Assembly (NCBI GenBank): GCA_963779325.1
Contig: CAVZXS010000037.1
Location: 186,001 to 250,000 of the forward strand
Reading direction: 5' to 3'
Length of the DNA: 64,000 bases
Source of the DNA: CAVZXS01 sp963779325
GTDB taxonomy: Bacteria; Bacteroidota; Bacteroidia; Chitinophagales; Chitinophagaceae
The notes under the pieces were generated by a model. It worked only from the letters and a program-made list of their open reading frames with translations, was not told the DNA's origin and ran no database searches. A program made the position numbers and the translations under genes. Shown here one piece after another: positions 1 to 8,354 of this stretch. The first letter of the stretch is position 1. The number at the start of each line of letters is the position of its first letter.

Positions 1-542
1 CTGCTTTTTAATGCGCCGTACAAAATAAAAAAACCGGTAAAAACATATACGTGTATGAGCGTAGGTACAAAGGCTGAAAAAATATACTCGAGATTAGAAA
101 TTTCGGATGCTTCAGTTTTAGGGACAAATGCGCCGTTTGAAATAAAAAATATAAGCAAGAGGGCAAAAATCTTCATGTAAATATTTTTTACAAAAGCCAT
201 AATAATGGCGCCGAAGAAAGCGAGGAATAATAATTTATCGCCGAGACTCCAGTCACGGGCCATGGCGCTGTTCTCTTCATTGTTAAAAGGCCAGAAACTA
301 TACCGGTAGGCAAAATATTCCAATGCTATAAACAAACCGATCGCTACAAGAATCAAATAGTCATATTTCCCCTTGGCAAAATATTGCCTGTCGTGCAGCC
401 AGCTTATTTCGGTTAGGTAATGCAGCGGCCCCATAAAGGCGTAAGCGAATAAAAAAACTTCGAAAGGCATGATAAAAGCCGCCGCGCAGCTAAACAGCAT
501 TAAACCTATATTCACCGCATTTATTCTTGTATCCTTTAGCAT
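1..542 (-). CDS. Partial multi-pass membrane protein, unknown function
   Basis: An open frame runs from an ATG at 542-540 off the left edge, giving 180 residues of a longer protein. It has at least four or five hydrophobic segments, for example around residues 10-38, 62-78, 103-117, 121-137 and 150-175. Short polar loops join them, including one with GPLHYLTEISWLHDR. No signal peptide or catalytic motif is visible. It is divergent from ppk1, with a 365-base gap between them. I do not recognise the family. The even hydrophobic pattern and sensible codon use support a real gene, and the C-terminus lies outside the window. Confidence 0.65.
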   Translation of the reverse strand, partial: MLKDTRINAVNIGLMLFSCAAAFIMPFEVFLFAYAFMGPLHYLTEISWLHDRQYFAKGKYDYLILVAIGLFIALEYFAYRYSFWPFNNEENSAMARDWSLGDKLLFLAFFGAIIMAFVKNIYMKIFALLLIFFISNGAFVPKTEASEISNLEYIFSAFVPTLIHVYVFTGFFILYGALKS

Positions 543-907
543 AAAAAAGTTGCAATTAATGGTGCAAATTATTAAAAAAATGCTTTGCTCAGGTTTAATC
601 CCAAAAATCAAAGGCTGACGTTATAATTTATCAGGATTACTATAAGCTATCTCAAAAATATTGTTCGATATAATAGCCGGTAAGACGAGAAGACGGAAAG
701 ATTTTATAACCGACTGCATAAAACTTATCGTCTTACCGACTTCCCGGATAAAATATTTTTTGAGGTTCTTCTATTACTTACAACCAAACTCAATCCGTAG
801 TAAACGTCTATTTTTTTAAAAATATCACTAAAATCAAATCATAAAATTCACTTCCATATGCCGTATTTCTTTAGCTTTATGAATCAGTTATTATAACAGT
901 CATTTTA
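543..907. other. Divergent intergenic region upstream of ppk1
   Basis: This 365-base AT-rich gap separates the partial membrane gene from ppk1. It must hold both promoters, but no clear TAnnTTTG box was found. The only structure seen is a 10-base inverted repeat, ggtaagacga at 679-688 and its complement at 728-737. It spans 59 bases and could be an operator or RNA stem. No RNA gene was recognised. Confidence 0.4.
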
Positions 908-3019
908 ATGTCGTCGCATAAACATAAAACAATAGCAAGGGATATAAGCTGGCTCTCGTTCAACGGAAGGGTATTACAGGAAGCTGCCGACAATTCCGTT
1001 CCCTTGCAGGAACGTATTCGTTTTCTCGGAATCTTTTCCAACAATCTTGATGAATTTTTCAGGGTACGGGTAGCGGCATTAAAAAGAATGATGAAGTTCG
1101 GCGCCAAAGCTCACATGCATCTGGAGCTGGACCCGCAGCAAATTCTTGATGAAATTCAGATGATTGTATTGAATCAACAGAGTGAGTTTAACCGTATTTG
1201 GCAAATTATACAGCAGCAATTAAAAAAAGAAAAAATATTTCTAAAAACCGAGAGAGAGCTTACCGAAGAACAGCAGGAAGCCGTACGAAAATATTACGAC
1301 GAGGAAGTAAGCGCCAATATAATCCCGCTGATGATTGAAAGCATTCCGAATTTTCCGCAGCTTCGCGATAAGTCTATTTACCTGGGTGTAGTAATGTGGC
1401 AAAAAGAAAGTGCGTTGAAAAAAAAATATGCATTGATTGAAATACCCAGCCGCGTATTGGGTCGTTTTTTTCAATTGCCTTCTTCTAAGCCCGATGAACA
1501 CCATATTATTTTATTAGAAGATGTGATACGATTTAACCTGCCCGATATATTTTCTTTTTTCGGTTATAATCAATACACTTCTCACATTTTTAAACTTACG
1601 CTGGATGCGGAACTCGATATTGATACCGATATGTCAACATCCATTATTCAAAAAATACAAAAAGGACTGAAGAACCGTAAAAAAGGAAAGCCCGTGCGTT
1701 TTGTATATGATAAAGAAATGGATCCGGGTTTATTAGAATACCTGATACGAAGATTAAATCTTTCGAAAAGAGATAACTTGATACCGGGCGCCAGGATTCA
1801 TAATTTCAGGCATTTTATGGATTTCCCCGCCAATGTTTTTACAAAAAAGAGCCAGCGCAGGAAACCATTTGATCACCCGGCATTAACGGAAAAAAGAGTT
1901 ACGGATGTAATAGCTGAAAGAGATATTATGCTTCATTTTCCGTATCACTCGTTTACACCCGTTATCGATTTACTCAGGGAAGCAGCAATGGATCCGGATG
2001 TACAAAGTATAAAAATTACCTGCTACCGGCTGGCTTCTTATTCAAGAATAATGAATGCGTTAATAAACGCGGTACGCAACGGCAAACAGGTAACCGTAAT
2101 GCTGGAGTTGAGAGCAAGATTTGATGAAGAAGCCAACCTGGAATGGAAAGAAAGATTGGAGGATGAGGGTGTAAAAGTATTGATAGGAATGCCCAACATG
2201 AAAGTACACGCCAAATTATGTGTTATCAGAAAAAAAATAAATGAACCCGCGGCCGGCGCACATAAAATAATCAGCTACGGTTTTATAAGTACGGGTAACC
2301 TGAATGAAAAAACGGCCCGCATTTATGCGGATCATTTATTGTTTACAGCCAACAAGCAGATAATGGATGACGCTGATAAAATATTTCACTACCTTGAAAA
2401 TCCAAAATCAGGTATACAAATATTAAAAGACTGTAAACTGCTTATACCCGGCCCTGTTTTTACACGAAAAGAAATCGCCAAACTCATTCAAAATGAAATT
2501 CATCATGCGCAACAAAAAAAACCGGCGGCCATTACACTTAAAATGAATTCACTTTCGGATGAAGAACTCATTTCCATGCTGAACGACGCGGCGAGAGCAG
2601 GGGTAGAAATTAAACTGATTATACGCGGTATATTTTGTATGTACTCCGAAAACCCGAAATTCAGAAAACCCATTGCGGCGGTAAGTGTTGTGGATGAATA
2701 CCTGGAACATGCAAGAGTGTGGATTTTTCATAACCGGGGAAAAGAAAAAATATTTATTTCTTCCGCCGACTGGATGGTACGGAACCTTGATCATCGCATT
2801 GAAGCTACATGCCCGGTTTTTGACAGTACTATAAAACAGGAATTGAAGGATATTTTAAAAATTCAGTTAAAGGATAACGTAAAGTCCCGCATACTTAATA
2901 ACGATTTAAACAACGAATATGTGAGTAATGCAGGTATAAAGAAATTTCGTTCGCAGATAGAAACCTATAATTATCTTTACAAAAAAACACAAACTCCATT
3001 TGAAACTGGCAGCCATTGA
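908..3019 (+). CDS. ppk1: Polyphosphate kinase 1
   Basis: PPK1 reversibly moves the gamma phosphate of ATP onto inorganic polyphosphate. At 703 residues it is normal length. The N-terminal helical domain holds ISWLSFNGRVLQEA (residues 13-26) and NNLDEFFRVRV (45-55). The two C-terminal phospholipase-D-like domains hold the phospho-acceptor histidine in MKVHAKLC (H434), the STGNLNEKTAR motif (461-471), and HARVWIFHN with SADWMVRNLDHRIE near residues 601-635, matching the second conserved histidine region. The stop overlaps the start of the phosphatase gene by 20 bases, so polyphosphate synthesis and breakdown enzymes are probably co-translated. All key residues are present. Confidence 0.97.
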   Translation: MSSHKHKTIARDISWLSFNGRVLQEAADNSVPLQERIRFLGIFSNNLDEFFRVRVAALKRMMKFGAKAHMHLELDPQQILDEIQMIVLNQQSEFNRIWQIIQQQLKKEKIFLKTERELTEEQQEAVRKYYDEEVSANIIPLMIESIPNFPQLRDKSIYLGVVMWQKESALKKKYALIEIPSRVLGRFFQLPSSKPDEHHIILLEDVIRFNLPDIFSFFGYNQYTSHIFKLTLDAELDIDTDMSTSIIQKIQKGLKNRKKGKPVRFVYDKEMDPGLLEYLIRRLNLSKRDNLIPGARIHNFRHFMDFPANVFTKKSQRRKPFDHPALTEKRVTDVIAERDIMLHFPYHSFTPVIDLLREAAMDPDVQSIKITCYRLASYSRIMNALINAVRNGKQVTVMLELRARFDEEANLEWKERLEDEGVKVLIGMPNMKVHAKLCVIRKKINEPAAGAHKIISYGFISTGNLNEKTARIYADHLLFTANKQIMDDADKIFHYLENPKSGIQILKDCKLLIPGPVFTRKEIAKLIQNEIHHAQQKKPAAITLKMNSLSDEELISMLNDAARAGVEIKLIIRGIFCMYSENPKFRKPIAAVSVVDEYLEHARVWIFHNRGKEKIFISSADWMVRNLDHRIEATCPVFDSTIKQELKDILKIQLKDNVKSRILNNDLNNEYVSNAGIKKFRSQIETYNYLYKKTQTPFETGSH

Positions 3020-3896
3020 TATAGGTAGTAACGCAGCAAGGCTGCTGATTACCGACGTAATACCCGGCCCGCAAGGGCAGGCCGAATTTGTAAAAGTTAT
3101 TTTGGTACGTGTACCGTTAAGACTGGGTTTTGACGTATTTGATAAAGGAAAAATTTCTCCCGCAAAAACGGAAAAGATTATTAAGACCATACAATCCTAT
3201 AAATTATTGCTGGATGTGTATGAAGTAAAACACTTGCGTGCCTGCGCCACATCGGCCATGCGTGACGCGGCGAATGCCGCCGAGATCATTGATAAAGTAA
3301 AAGCGGAAACGGGTATTACCATAGAAGTAATCAGCGGACAGGATGAAGCTTCTTTTATTTATGAAAATCATACCGCCGAAGGTATGAGCGATAAAGAATC
3401 TTACCTGTACATTGATGTAGGCGGCGGAAGCACGGAACTTACTTTTTTCAGCGACGGTAAACTGATTTTTAAAGAATCCTTTAACATAGGCACCATACGC
3501 CTGCTGAAAAACCAGGTAACGGAAGCGCATTGGGATGAGATGAAAGAATTTTTAAAAGAAAAAACAAAAGGCCATCATCATGTAACCTGCATCGGCAGCG
3601 GCGGCAATATCAATAAAATATTTTCCATGTCGAAAAGAAAGGAAGGCAAATCACTTTCATTAGACTTATTACGTGATTACTTTAAGGAATTCAGCAGCCT
3701 TTCTGTTTCGCAGCGCATTTCTTTATACCGCCTGCGTGAGGACAGGGCCGATGTAATAGTGCCTGCGCTGTTAATTTATATTAATGTAATGCGCTGGAGC
3801 GATGCGGAAGAAATTTATGTACCCAAAATTGGTTTGGCCGACGGATTAGTACATAAATTGTATGATGATATAAAGATGAAAGAAATTGAAGTTTGA
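3000..3896 (+). CDS. ppx: Ppx/GppA family exopolyphosphatase
   Basis: This enzyme releases phosphate from polyphosphate ends, or from pppGpp. It has the actin-like fold with DIGSNAARLLI (residues 7-17), the ISGQDEA loop (111-117) and the phosphate-binding DVGGGSTEL (139-147). At 298 residues it is the short, single-module form common in Bacteroidota. The apparent start is TTG at 3000-3002, 20 bases inside the ppk1 end, because the family N-terminus KLAAIDIGSN begins at once and no ATG precedes it. Translational coupling to ppk1 is likely. The protein could instead act mainly on pppGpp, which sequence alone cannot settle. Confidence 0.93.
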   Translation: MKLAAIDIGSNAARLLITDVIPGPQGQAEFVKVILVRVPLRLGFDVFDKGKISPAKTEKIIKTIQSYKLLLDVYEVKHLRACATSAMRDAANAAEIIDKVKAETGITIEVISGQDEASFIYENHTAEGMSDKESYLYIDVGGGSTELTFFSDGKLIFKESFNIGTIRLLKNQVTEAHWDEMKEFLKEKTKGHHHVTCIGSGGNINKIFSMSKRKEGKSLSLDLLRDYFKEFSSLSVSQRISLYRLREDRADVIVPALLIYINVMRWSDAEEIYVPKIGLADGLVHKLYDDIKMKEIEV

Positions 3897-3959
3897 CTTG
3901 CTGAAACGAATAAATATGATTGTCGATTTTCCAATCCCCAATTTAAAATCACCAAAAAA

Positions 3960-4775
3960 ATGTCAGTTAATAAAGAAATAAAGAAAGTAACCACGCATAC
4001 CTTGCAAAAGATGAAAGCCAACGGCGAAAAGATATCGATGCTTACATCCTATGATTTTTCTTTTGCTAAAATAGTTGATGGTGCGGGTATAGATATTATT
4101 TTGGTGGGCGACAGCGCCAGTAATGTAATGGCCGGTCATGAAACTACCCTTCCTATTACATTAGACCAAATGATTTATCATGCACAATGCGTTGTACGCG
4201 GTGTAGACAGGTGTTTGGTATTGGTGGATATGCCTTTTGGTACGTACCAATCCAACAGCGAACTGGCATTAGCATCGGCGGTGCGGATTATGAAAGAAAC
4301 AGGCGGGCACTCATTAAAATTAGAAGGCGGCGAAGAAGTCATTGACTCAGTAAAAAAAATTGTGGATGCAGGCATCCCCGTCATGGGGCATTTGGGGCTT
4401 ACACCGCAATCCATTTATAAATTTGGTACCTACGCTGTAAGAGCCAAGGAAGAAGAAGAAGCTGATAAGTTAAAACGAGATGCGAAACTCCTGGAAGAAG
4501 CAGGATGTTTTGCTGTTCTGTTGGAAAAAATACCGGCCACATTGGCTAAAGAAGTTTCAGAAAGTTTGACTATACCAACTATCGGCATTGGCGCCGGCCC
4601 GCATTGCGACGGACAGGTATTGGTAATGCACGATATGCTGGGCATTAATACAGAATTTAAACCGCGTTTTCTGCGACAATATTTAAATATACATGAACAG
4701 GCGACCAAGGCCGTACAGCAATATATAAAAGATGTGAAGAGTAAAGATTTTCCGAATGAGAGTGAGCAGTATTAG
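3960..4775 (+). CDS. panB: 3-methyl-2-oxobutanoate hydroxymethyltransferase
   Basis: PanB makes ketopantoate from 2-oxoisovalerate and methylenetetrahydrofolate, the first committed step of pantothenate and CoA synthesis. The 271-residue TIM barrel has the metal-site segment VGDSASNVMAGHETTLPIT (around residues 50-68), the KLEGG loop near 120, and the catalytic glutamate region AVLLEKIP near 180, followed by GIGAGPHCDGQVLV. It starts 63 bases after ppx on the same strand. The CoA gene coaD lies about 0.5 kb away on the opposite strand, so the area is loosely pantothenate/CoA themed. No defects were seen. Confidence 0.96.
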   Translation: MSVNKEIKKVTTHTLQKMKANGEKISMLTSYDFSFAKIVDGAGIDIILVGDSASNVMAGHETTLPITLDQMIYHAQCVVRGVDRCLVLVDMPFGTYQSNSELALASAVRIMKETGGHSLKLEGGEEVIDSVKKIVDAGIPVMGHLGLTPQSIYKFGTYAVRAKEEEEADKLKRDAKLLEEAGCFAVLLEKIPATLAKEVSESLTIPTIGIGAGPHCDGQVLVMHDMLGINTEFKPRFLRQYLNIHEQATKAVQQYIKDVKSKDFPNESEQY

Positions 4776-4854
4776 TTTACTGAAGAATATCTGCGAATAT
4801 GCAATTGCCAATATGCTATGAGCAATTTTCCGGCAGCATGCAGCATGAGCTAAT

Positions 4855-5289
4855 TTAAATATCTTTTCTCTTTATCACCGCCACTGTCAATCGGCTTACA
4901 CAAATCAATTTTTCTTTTTCGTTGTAAATTTTAATATCCCATACATGGGTGGTAGCGCCTATATGCAGCGGCGTGGTAATGCCTGTAACAAATCCTTCGG
5001 TAGCGCTTCGAATATGATTGGCGTTTATTTCAAGCCCGACGCAATAAAATTTTGAATGATCGACCACCATGGCGGAAGCAACACTGCCGAGGGTTTCGGC
5101 CAGTACGCAGGAAGCGCCGCCGTGCAATAACCCATAGGGTTGTTTGGTACGATGATCAACCGGCATTTTCGCTTTCATAAAATTATCACCGATTTCCACC
5201 CATTCTATACCAATCAATTCGCCCATGGTGTTGGCGCCTAATGGTTTTAACGCCGCAATTGATAATTCTTTATTGAACCAGATACTCAT
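4855..5289 (-). CDS. Hotdog-fold acyl-CoA thioesterase (PaaI/MenI type)
   Basis: This 144-residue protein has the single hotdog domain of the PaaI/YdiI/MenI group, which hydrolyses acyl-CoA or 1,4-dihydroxy-2-naphthoyl-CoA. Visible family features are PYGLLHGGASCVLAETLGSVAS (residues 51-72), with the conserved histidine (H56) and the likely catalytic glutamate (E65), and a later INANHIRSA strand. The start lies 4 bases after the coaD stop, so the two are surely co-transcribed. The exact substrate cannot be read from sequence. Menaquinone synthesis is a reasonable guess, but no other men genes are present here. Confidence 0.88.
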   Translation of the reverse strand: MSIWFNKELSIAALKPLGANTMGELIGIEWVEIGDNFMKAKMPVDHRTKQPYGLLHGGASCVLAETLGSVASAMVVDHSKFYCVGLEINANHIRSATEGFVTGITTPLHIGATTHVWDIKIYNEKEKLICVSRLTVAVIKRKDI

Positions 5290-5293
5290 AATA

Positions 5294-5764
5294 CTATTTC
5301 TTCAGGGATTGGATGACTGCTTCCGGCAGGAAAGGACTCGCATCTCCGTTATTACGGATAATATCCCGTACAATGGTAGAGGCCACGGAAGTATATTTCG
5401 GTTCGCCGGTTAAGAAAACTGTTTCAATATTTTTATCTAACGTACGATTGGCATCCGCGATTGTTTTTTCATATTCAAAATCGCTTACATAACGGATACC
5501 GCGTAAAATAAATTTAGCGCCTATTTGATTGCAATAATTTACAGTCAACCCCTCATACACTCCGCCTTCTACCTTCGGTTCATCTTTGTAAATATCTTTT
5601 ATCCATTGTAAACGTTGCTCGGCGGAATACATGGGCGCCTTTGCCGTATTTAAACCGATACCCACAATTATTTTATCAAATAATGGCAGTGCACGGTTTA
5701 TAATATCTACATGACCCAATGTAATAGGATCAAACGTACCGGGAAACAAGCAAATTCGATGCAT
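5294..5764 (-). CDS. coaD: Phosphopantetheine adenylyltransferase
   Basis: CoaD transfers AMP from ATP to 4'-phosphopantetheine to give dephospho-CoA, the penultimate CoA step. The 156-residue protein has the nucleotidyltransferase signature GTFDPITLGHVDI (residues 9-21, TxGH at 15-18), the substrate loop RGIRYVSDFEYE, and the C-terminal TSVASTIVRDI motif matching the usual ISSTxVR. The length is typical. It sits 49 bases downstream of pyrB and 4 bases upstream of the thioesterase, in a minus-strand operon headed by pyrR. Confidence 0.97.
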   Translation of the reverse strand: MHRICLFPGTFDPITLGHVDIINRALPLFDKIIVGIGLNTAKAPMYSAEQRLQWIKDIYKDEPKVEGGVYEGLTVNYCNQIGAKFILRGIRYVSDFEYEKTIADANRTLDKNIETVFLTGEPKYTSVASTIVRDIIRNNGDASPFLPEAVIQSLKK

Positions 5765-5812
5765 AGTAAAAATATTAGAAGGAACAAGCTAATAATTATT
5801 AATCAATAATTA

Positions 5813-6748
5813 TTAATTATTGGGGGAATTTCTGCCTGCAAGCAAGTACAGCACGGCCATTCTAACCGCCACGCCATTTTCCACCTGTTGCAATATAATG
5901 GATTGTTTACTGTCTGCCGCATCACTGTCAATCTCTACTCCCCGGTTGATAGGCCCGGGGTGCATAATAACAATTTCTTTGTGCAAGCTGTCCAATAAAT
6001 TTTTATTGATGCCGTAAGCCAAACTGTATTCACGCAGTGAAGAAAACAAAACCTGATTCTGTCTTTCCAATTGTATTCGCAGCACATTTGCCACATCGCA
6101 CCACTCCAACGTTTCTTTTAAATTATAATTTACCTGTACGCCCAACGCTTCCCTAATATATTTTGGAATTAGTGTAGGCGGACCGCATACGGTCACTTCG
6201 GCTCCCATCTTTTTTAATAAATAAATATTGCTTTGTGCTACACGGCTGTGCATAATATCGCCGATGATAGCCACTTTACTACCTTCCAATTTACCGGTTT
6301 TTTCTTTTATAGATAACGCATCCAGCAATGCCTGTGTAGGATGTTCATTGATGCCATCGCCTGCATTGATAATAGCGGCGGGTATGTGTTGCGCTAAAAA
6401 ATGCGGTGCGCCTCCGGCACTGTGTCGCATTACCACCATATCCACCTTCATCGATAAAATATTATTCACCGTATCCAGCAGCGTTTCGCCTTTAGAAACG
6501 GAAGAGGCGGAAGCCGTAAAATTGATTGTATCCGCGGAAAGTCTTTTCTCGGCCAGTTCAAAAGAAATCCTGGTGCGGGTTGAATTTTCGAAAAAGAGAT
6601 TAACGATAGTAACATCACGGAGTGAGGGAACCTTTTTAATAGGTCGTTGCAATACCTCTTTGAATTGAGTAGCCGTGTCTAAAATAATGGAAATATCTTC
6701 TTTAGTTAAATCCTTAATGCCAAGAAGATGTTTAGTAGATAGTTGCAT
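5813..6748 (-). CDS. pyrB: Aspartate carbamoyltransferase catalytic subunit
   Basis: PyrB condenses carbamoyl phosphate with aspartate, the first committed pyrimidine step. The 311-residue sequence carries the carbamoyl-phosphate motif ENSTRTRISFE (residues 54-64), HPTQALLD (136-143) and the aspartate-loop MHPGPINRGVEID near 263-275. No regulatory pyrI lies beside it. Instead pyrR lies 153 bases upstream, suggesting control through PyrR rather than by a PyrI subunit. The gap holds an inverted repeat, described separately. Confidence 0.97.
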   Translation of the reverse strand: MQLSTKHLLGIKDLTKEDISIILDTATQFKEVLQRPIKKVPSLRDVTIVNLFFENSTRTRISFELAEKRLSADTINFTASASSVSKGETLLDTVNNILSMKVDMVVMRHSAGGAPHFLAQHIPAAIINAGDGINEHPTQALLDALSIKEKTGKLEGSKVAIIGDIMHSRVAQSNIYLLKKMGAEVTVCGPPTLIPKYIREALGVQVNYNLKETLEWCDVANVLRIQLERQNQVLFSSLREYSLAYGINKNLLDSLHKEIVIMHPGPINRGVEIDSDAADSKQSIILQQVENGVAVRMAVLYLLAGRNSPNN

Positions 6749-6771
6749 TAAAAAGCAAATCTATGGTTCAA

Positions 6772-6894
6772 TGTTCAAAAAACAAAATCCAATATCCAAA
6801 CCACAAGTTTGACCGGCCTGTACATTGAGCTTTACTCATTAATTAATACTTTTCCGTTTTGGTCATTGGATTTTGTTTTTTGGACATTGGGTTT
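6772..6894. repeat. Inverted repeat between pyrR and pyrB
   Basis: Arms of roughly 19 bases around the core aaaacaaaatccaat occur near 6776-6797, with the reverse complement near 6864-6885, separated by about 65 bases. The arms are AT-rich and built from short ccaat/ttgg words. They could fold in the pyrR-pyrB transcript, but there is no T-run to make a convincing terminator or PyrR attenuator. It may be an ordinary dispersed intergenic repeat. Confidence 0.45.
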
Positions 6895-6901
6895 TGTATT
6901 T

Positions 6902-7411
6902 TCAATACAAAATAACTTCTCCCCTGTCCCACTCCACTTTTACTTTTTGGGTAATAATAGAGTCGATGGATTTGCCGCAGTAATCGGGTTGTATGGGTAA
7001 TTGACGGCTGAAACGCCTGTCTATTAAAACACAGAGTTCTGTTTTTTCCGGTCGACCAAAATCAAGCAATGCATCTAATGCCGCACGAATGGTGCGCCCC
7101 GTATACAATACATCATCTATTAAAACTACTTTTTTACCTTCAATGGAAAAAGGTATGTCCGTTTTATTGGCTAAGTGCAGTTCTTTACGGATATCATCGC
7201 GGTAAAAAGTAATGTCTAGCTTTCCGTAGTAAATATTCTCGCCGGCCAACTGTGCTTTTATTTCATGCACTAATTTATCGGAAAAGAAAACACCGCGGGG
7301 CTGGATGCCGATAAAAACGGTTTGCTGTAAATCAGCATGGTTTTCCAGTACCTGGTGTGCCAGGCGTTTTACTGTAATTGCCAGTTGCTGAGGGGATAAA
7401 ATAGATTTCAA
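6902..7411 (-). CDS. pyrR: PyrR regulator / uracil phosphoribosyltransferase
   Basis: PyrR is a type I phosphoribosyltransferase that senses UMP/UTP. In many bacteria it binds pyr mRNA and attenuates transcription, and it also has weak uracil phosphoribosyltransferase activity. The 169-residue protein has the PRPP-binding loop VVLIDDVLYTGRT (residues 95-107), FIGIQPRG (33-40) and KLDITFYRDD (64-73). It is the first gene of the minus-strand pyrR-pyrB-coaD-thioesterase group. Whether it attenuates in this organism is unproven, because no clear PyrR-binding hairpin could be identified. Confidence 0.93.
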   Translation of the reverse strand: MKSILSPQQLAITVKRLAHQVLENHADLQQTVFIGIQPRGVFFSDKLVHEIKAQLAGENIYYGKLDITFYRDDIRKELHLANKTDIPFSIEGKKVVLIDDVLYTGRTIRAALDALLDFGRPEKTELCVLIDRRFSRQLPIQPDYCGKSIDSIITQKVKVEWDRGEVILY

Positions 7412-7441
7412 AAGAAATGATTATTAATTTTTAATAATACT

Positions 7442-7449
7442 CAAAGATA
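7442..7449 (-). promoter_or_regulatory. Likely -7 box for pyrR
   Basis: On the minus strand this reads TATCTTTG, a full match to the Bacteroidota -7 consensus TAnnTTTG, about 31 bases upstream of the pyrR ATG. The -33 TTTG is not clear. The upstream terminator stem (7461-7483) lies only 11 bases further away, so it would overlap the promoter spacer. Confidence 0.5.
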
Positions 7450-7460
7450 TAGTAAAACAC

Positions 7461-7483
7461 AAAGGCCGGGAAATCCGGCCTTT
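7461..7483 (-). terminator. Rho-independent terminator after the 7508-8155 gene
   Basis: A 9-bp perfect stem, aaaggccgg at 7461-7469 and its complement at 7475-7483, has a 5-base loop. It lies 25 bases beyond the stop of the barrel gene. The minus-strand tail is only moderately T-rich, while a run of A precedes it, so it may also work for plus-strand transcripts. Confidence 0.7.
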
Positions 7484-7507
7484 GAAAAAAAATTTGATCA
7501 AACTATT

Positions 7508-8155
7508 TTATTCTCTTGAACCGATTTTATAGCCCAACTTAATTCCAAAATACCTGTTCTTGGAAGAAGTATTAGACGGCGCATCATTAATAAGATTACT
7601 GATACCCATATTGTAATTGGCTGCAATAAAAATACCGTTCGCTAATTCATAACCTGCCAATACATTTCCGGAAAACTCAAAAGGTTTAAATTCAGCGGCG
7701 CCGCTTCCAAATTTAATATCCGCTGTTGTTTCGCCGCCGGTAGAGACTTTGCTTTTTGATTTACCACTGATTCCATAGCCAAGTACCGGGCCGAGACCTG
7801 CAAAAAAATAACCGCCACCGGCCGGCGCATTATATACAAAATTCAATGGAGCTTCAAGATAATTCAATGTAGCAGTATTTTCAATCGTAACCCCAAATGC
7901 TGTCAAACTTTGTTTGCCGCCTTTTTGAATAAAGTTTAGGCCGGGCTGAAAAGAAAACTTTTCAGTAAGAACAATGTCGCCCAGGAAGCCAACGGTAAGC
8001 CCTGTTTTTGTTTTAAAAGTTTCCGTGGTATTGCCGTCTTTTTCGATTTGGGAGGCAAACACAACTCCTGCGTTAACCCCGAATCTTGCTATTTGTGCAA
8101 ATGTAACAGTGGCTGTAAAAACCGTCATCATCAAAATCATTGATATTTTTTTCAT
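7508..8155 (-). CDS. PorT-family outer-membrane beta-barrel protein
   Basis: This 215-residue secreted protein has a signal peptide, MKKISMILMMTVFTATVTFA with a likely cut after TFA, before QIARFGVNAG. The rest alternates amphipathic strands and glycine-rich turns (GVNAGVVFASQ, LNFVYNAPAGGGYFFAGLGP, YFGIKLGYKIG at the end). That is the pattern of the small PorT/opacity-like barrels common in Bacteroidota. No specific role can be assigned. It has its own promoter and terminator and so forms a single-gene unit. Confidence 0.8.
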   Translation of the reverse strand: MKKISMILMMTVFTATVTFAQIARFGVNAGVVFASQIEKDGNTTETFKTKTGLTVGFLGDIVLTEKFSFQPGLNFIQKGGKQSLTAFGVTIENTATLNYLEAPLNFVYNAPAGGGYFFAGLGPVLGYGISGKSKSKVSTGGETTADIKFGSGAAEFKPFEFSGNVLAGYELANGIFIAANYNMGISNLINDAPSNTSSKNRYFGIKLGYKIGSRE

Positions 8156-8183
8156 GTTTTTTTTTGGTTTTGTTTAATGGCTG

Positions 8184-8215
8184 CAAATATAGAGTACAAA
8201 ACTAAAAAATACAAT
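8184..8215 (-). promoter_or_regulatory. Promoter of the 7508-8155 barrel gene
   Basis: The minus strand has ATTG at 8215-8212, 20 bases of spacer, then TATATTTG at 8191-8184. This matches the Bacteroidota primary sigma consensus (TTG, about 19-20 bases, TAnnTTTG). The -7 box lies about 29 bases upstream of the ATG. Confidence 0.7.
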
Positions 8216-8293
8216 TTTAAAGATTCATGAGTTATAATCACAGTTAATCATACAATCAAATTTTAGTTTGAATTAAATACTGACCGAGTTATT

Positions 8294-8340
8294 AAATAAA
8301 AGAAGAGGCTGCTCTTTTGGAACAGCCTCTTCTTTTATTT
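8294..8340 (-). terminator. Strong terminator after the 8355-8960 gene
   Basis: A perfect 18-bp stem (8294-8311 and 8323-8340) with an 11-base loop lies 15 bases beyond the stop of the downstream-reading gene. Its GC-rich core, aagaggctg, is flanked by A/T runs that make it usable in both directions. It separates the two beta-barrel genes. Confidence 0.9.
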
Positions 8341-8354
8341 TTTGTGTTAAGTTA

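Noticed and set aside
6772..6894. PyrR-responsive attenuator between pyrR and pyrB
   Set aside because: The inverted repeat is AT-rich and lacks a T-run and the conserved PyrR-binding loop, so I list it only as a repeat.
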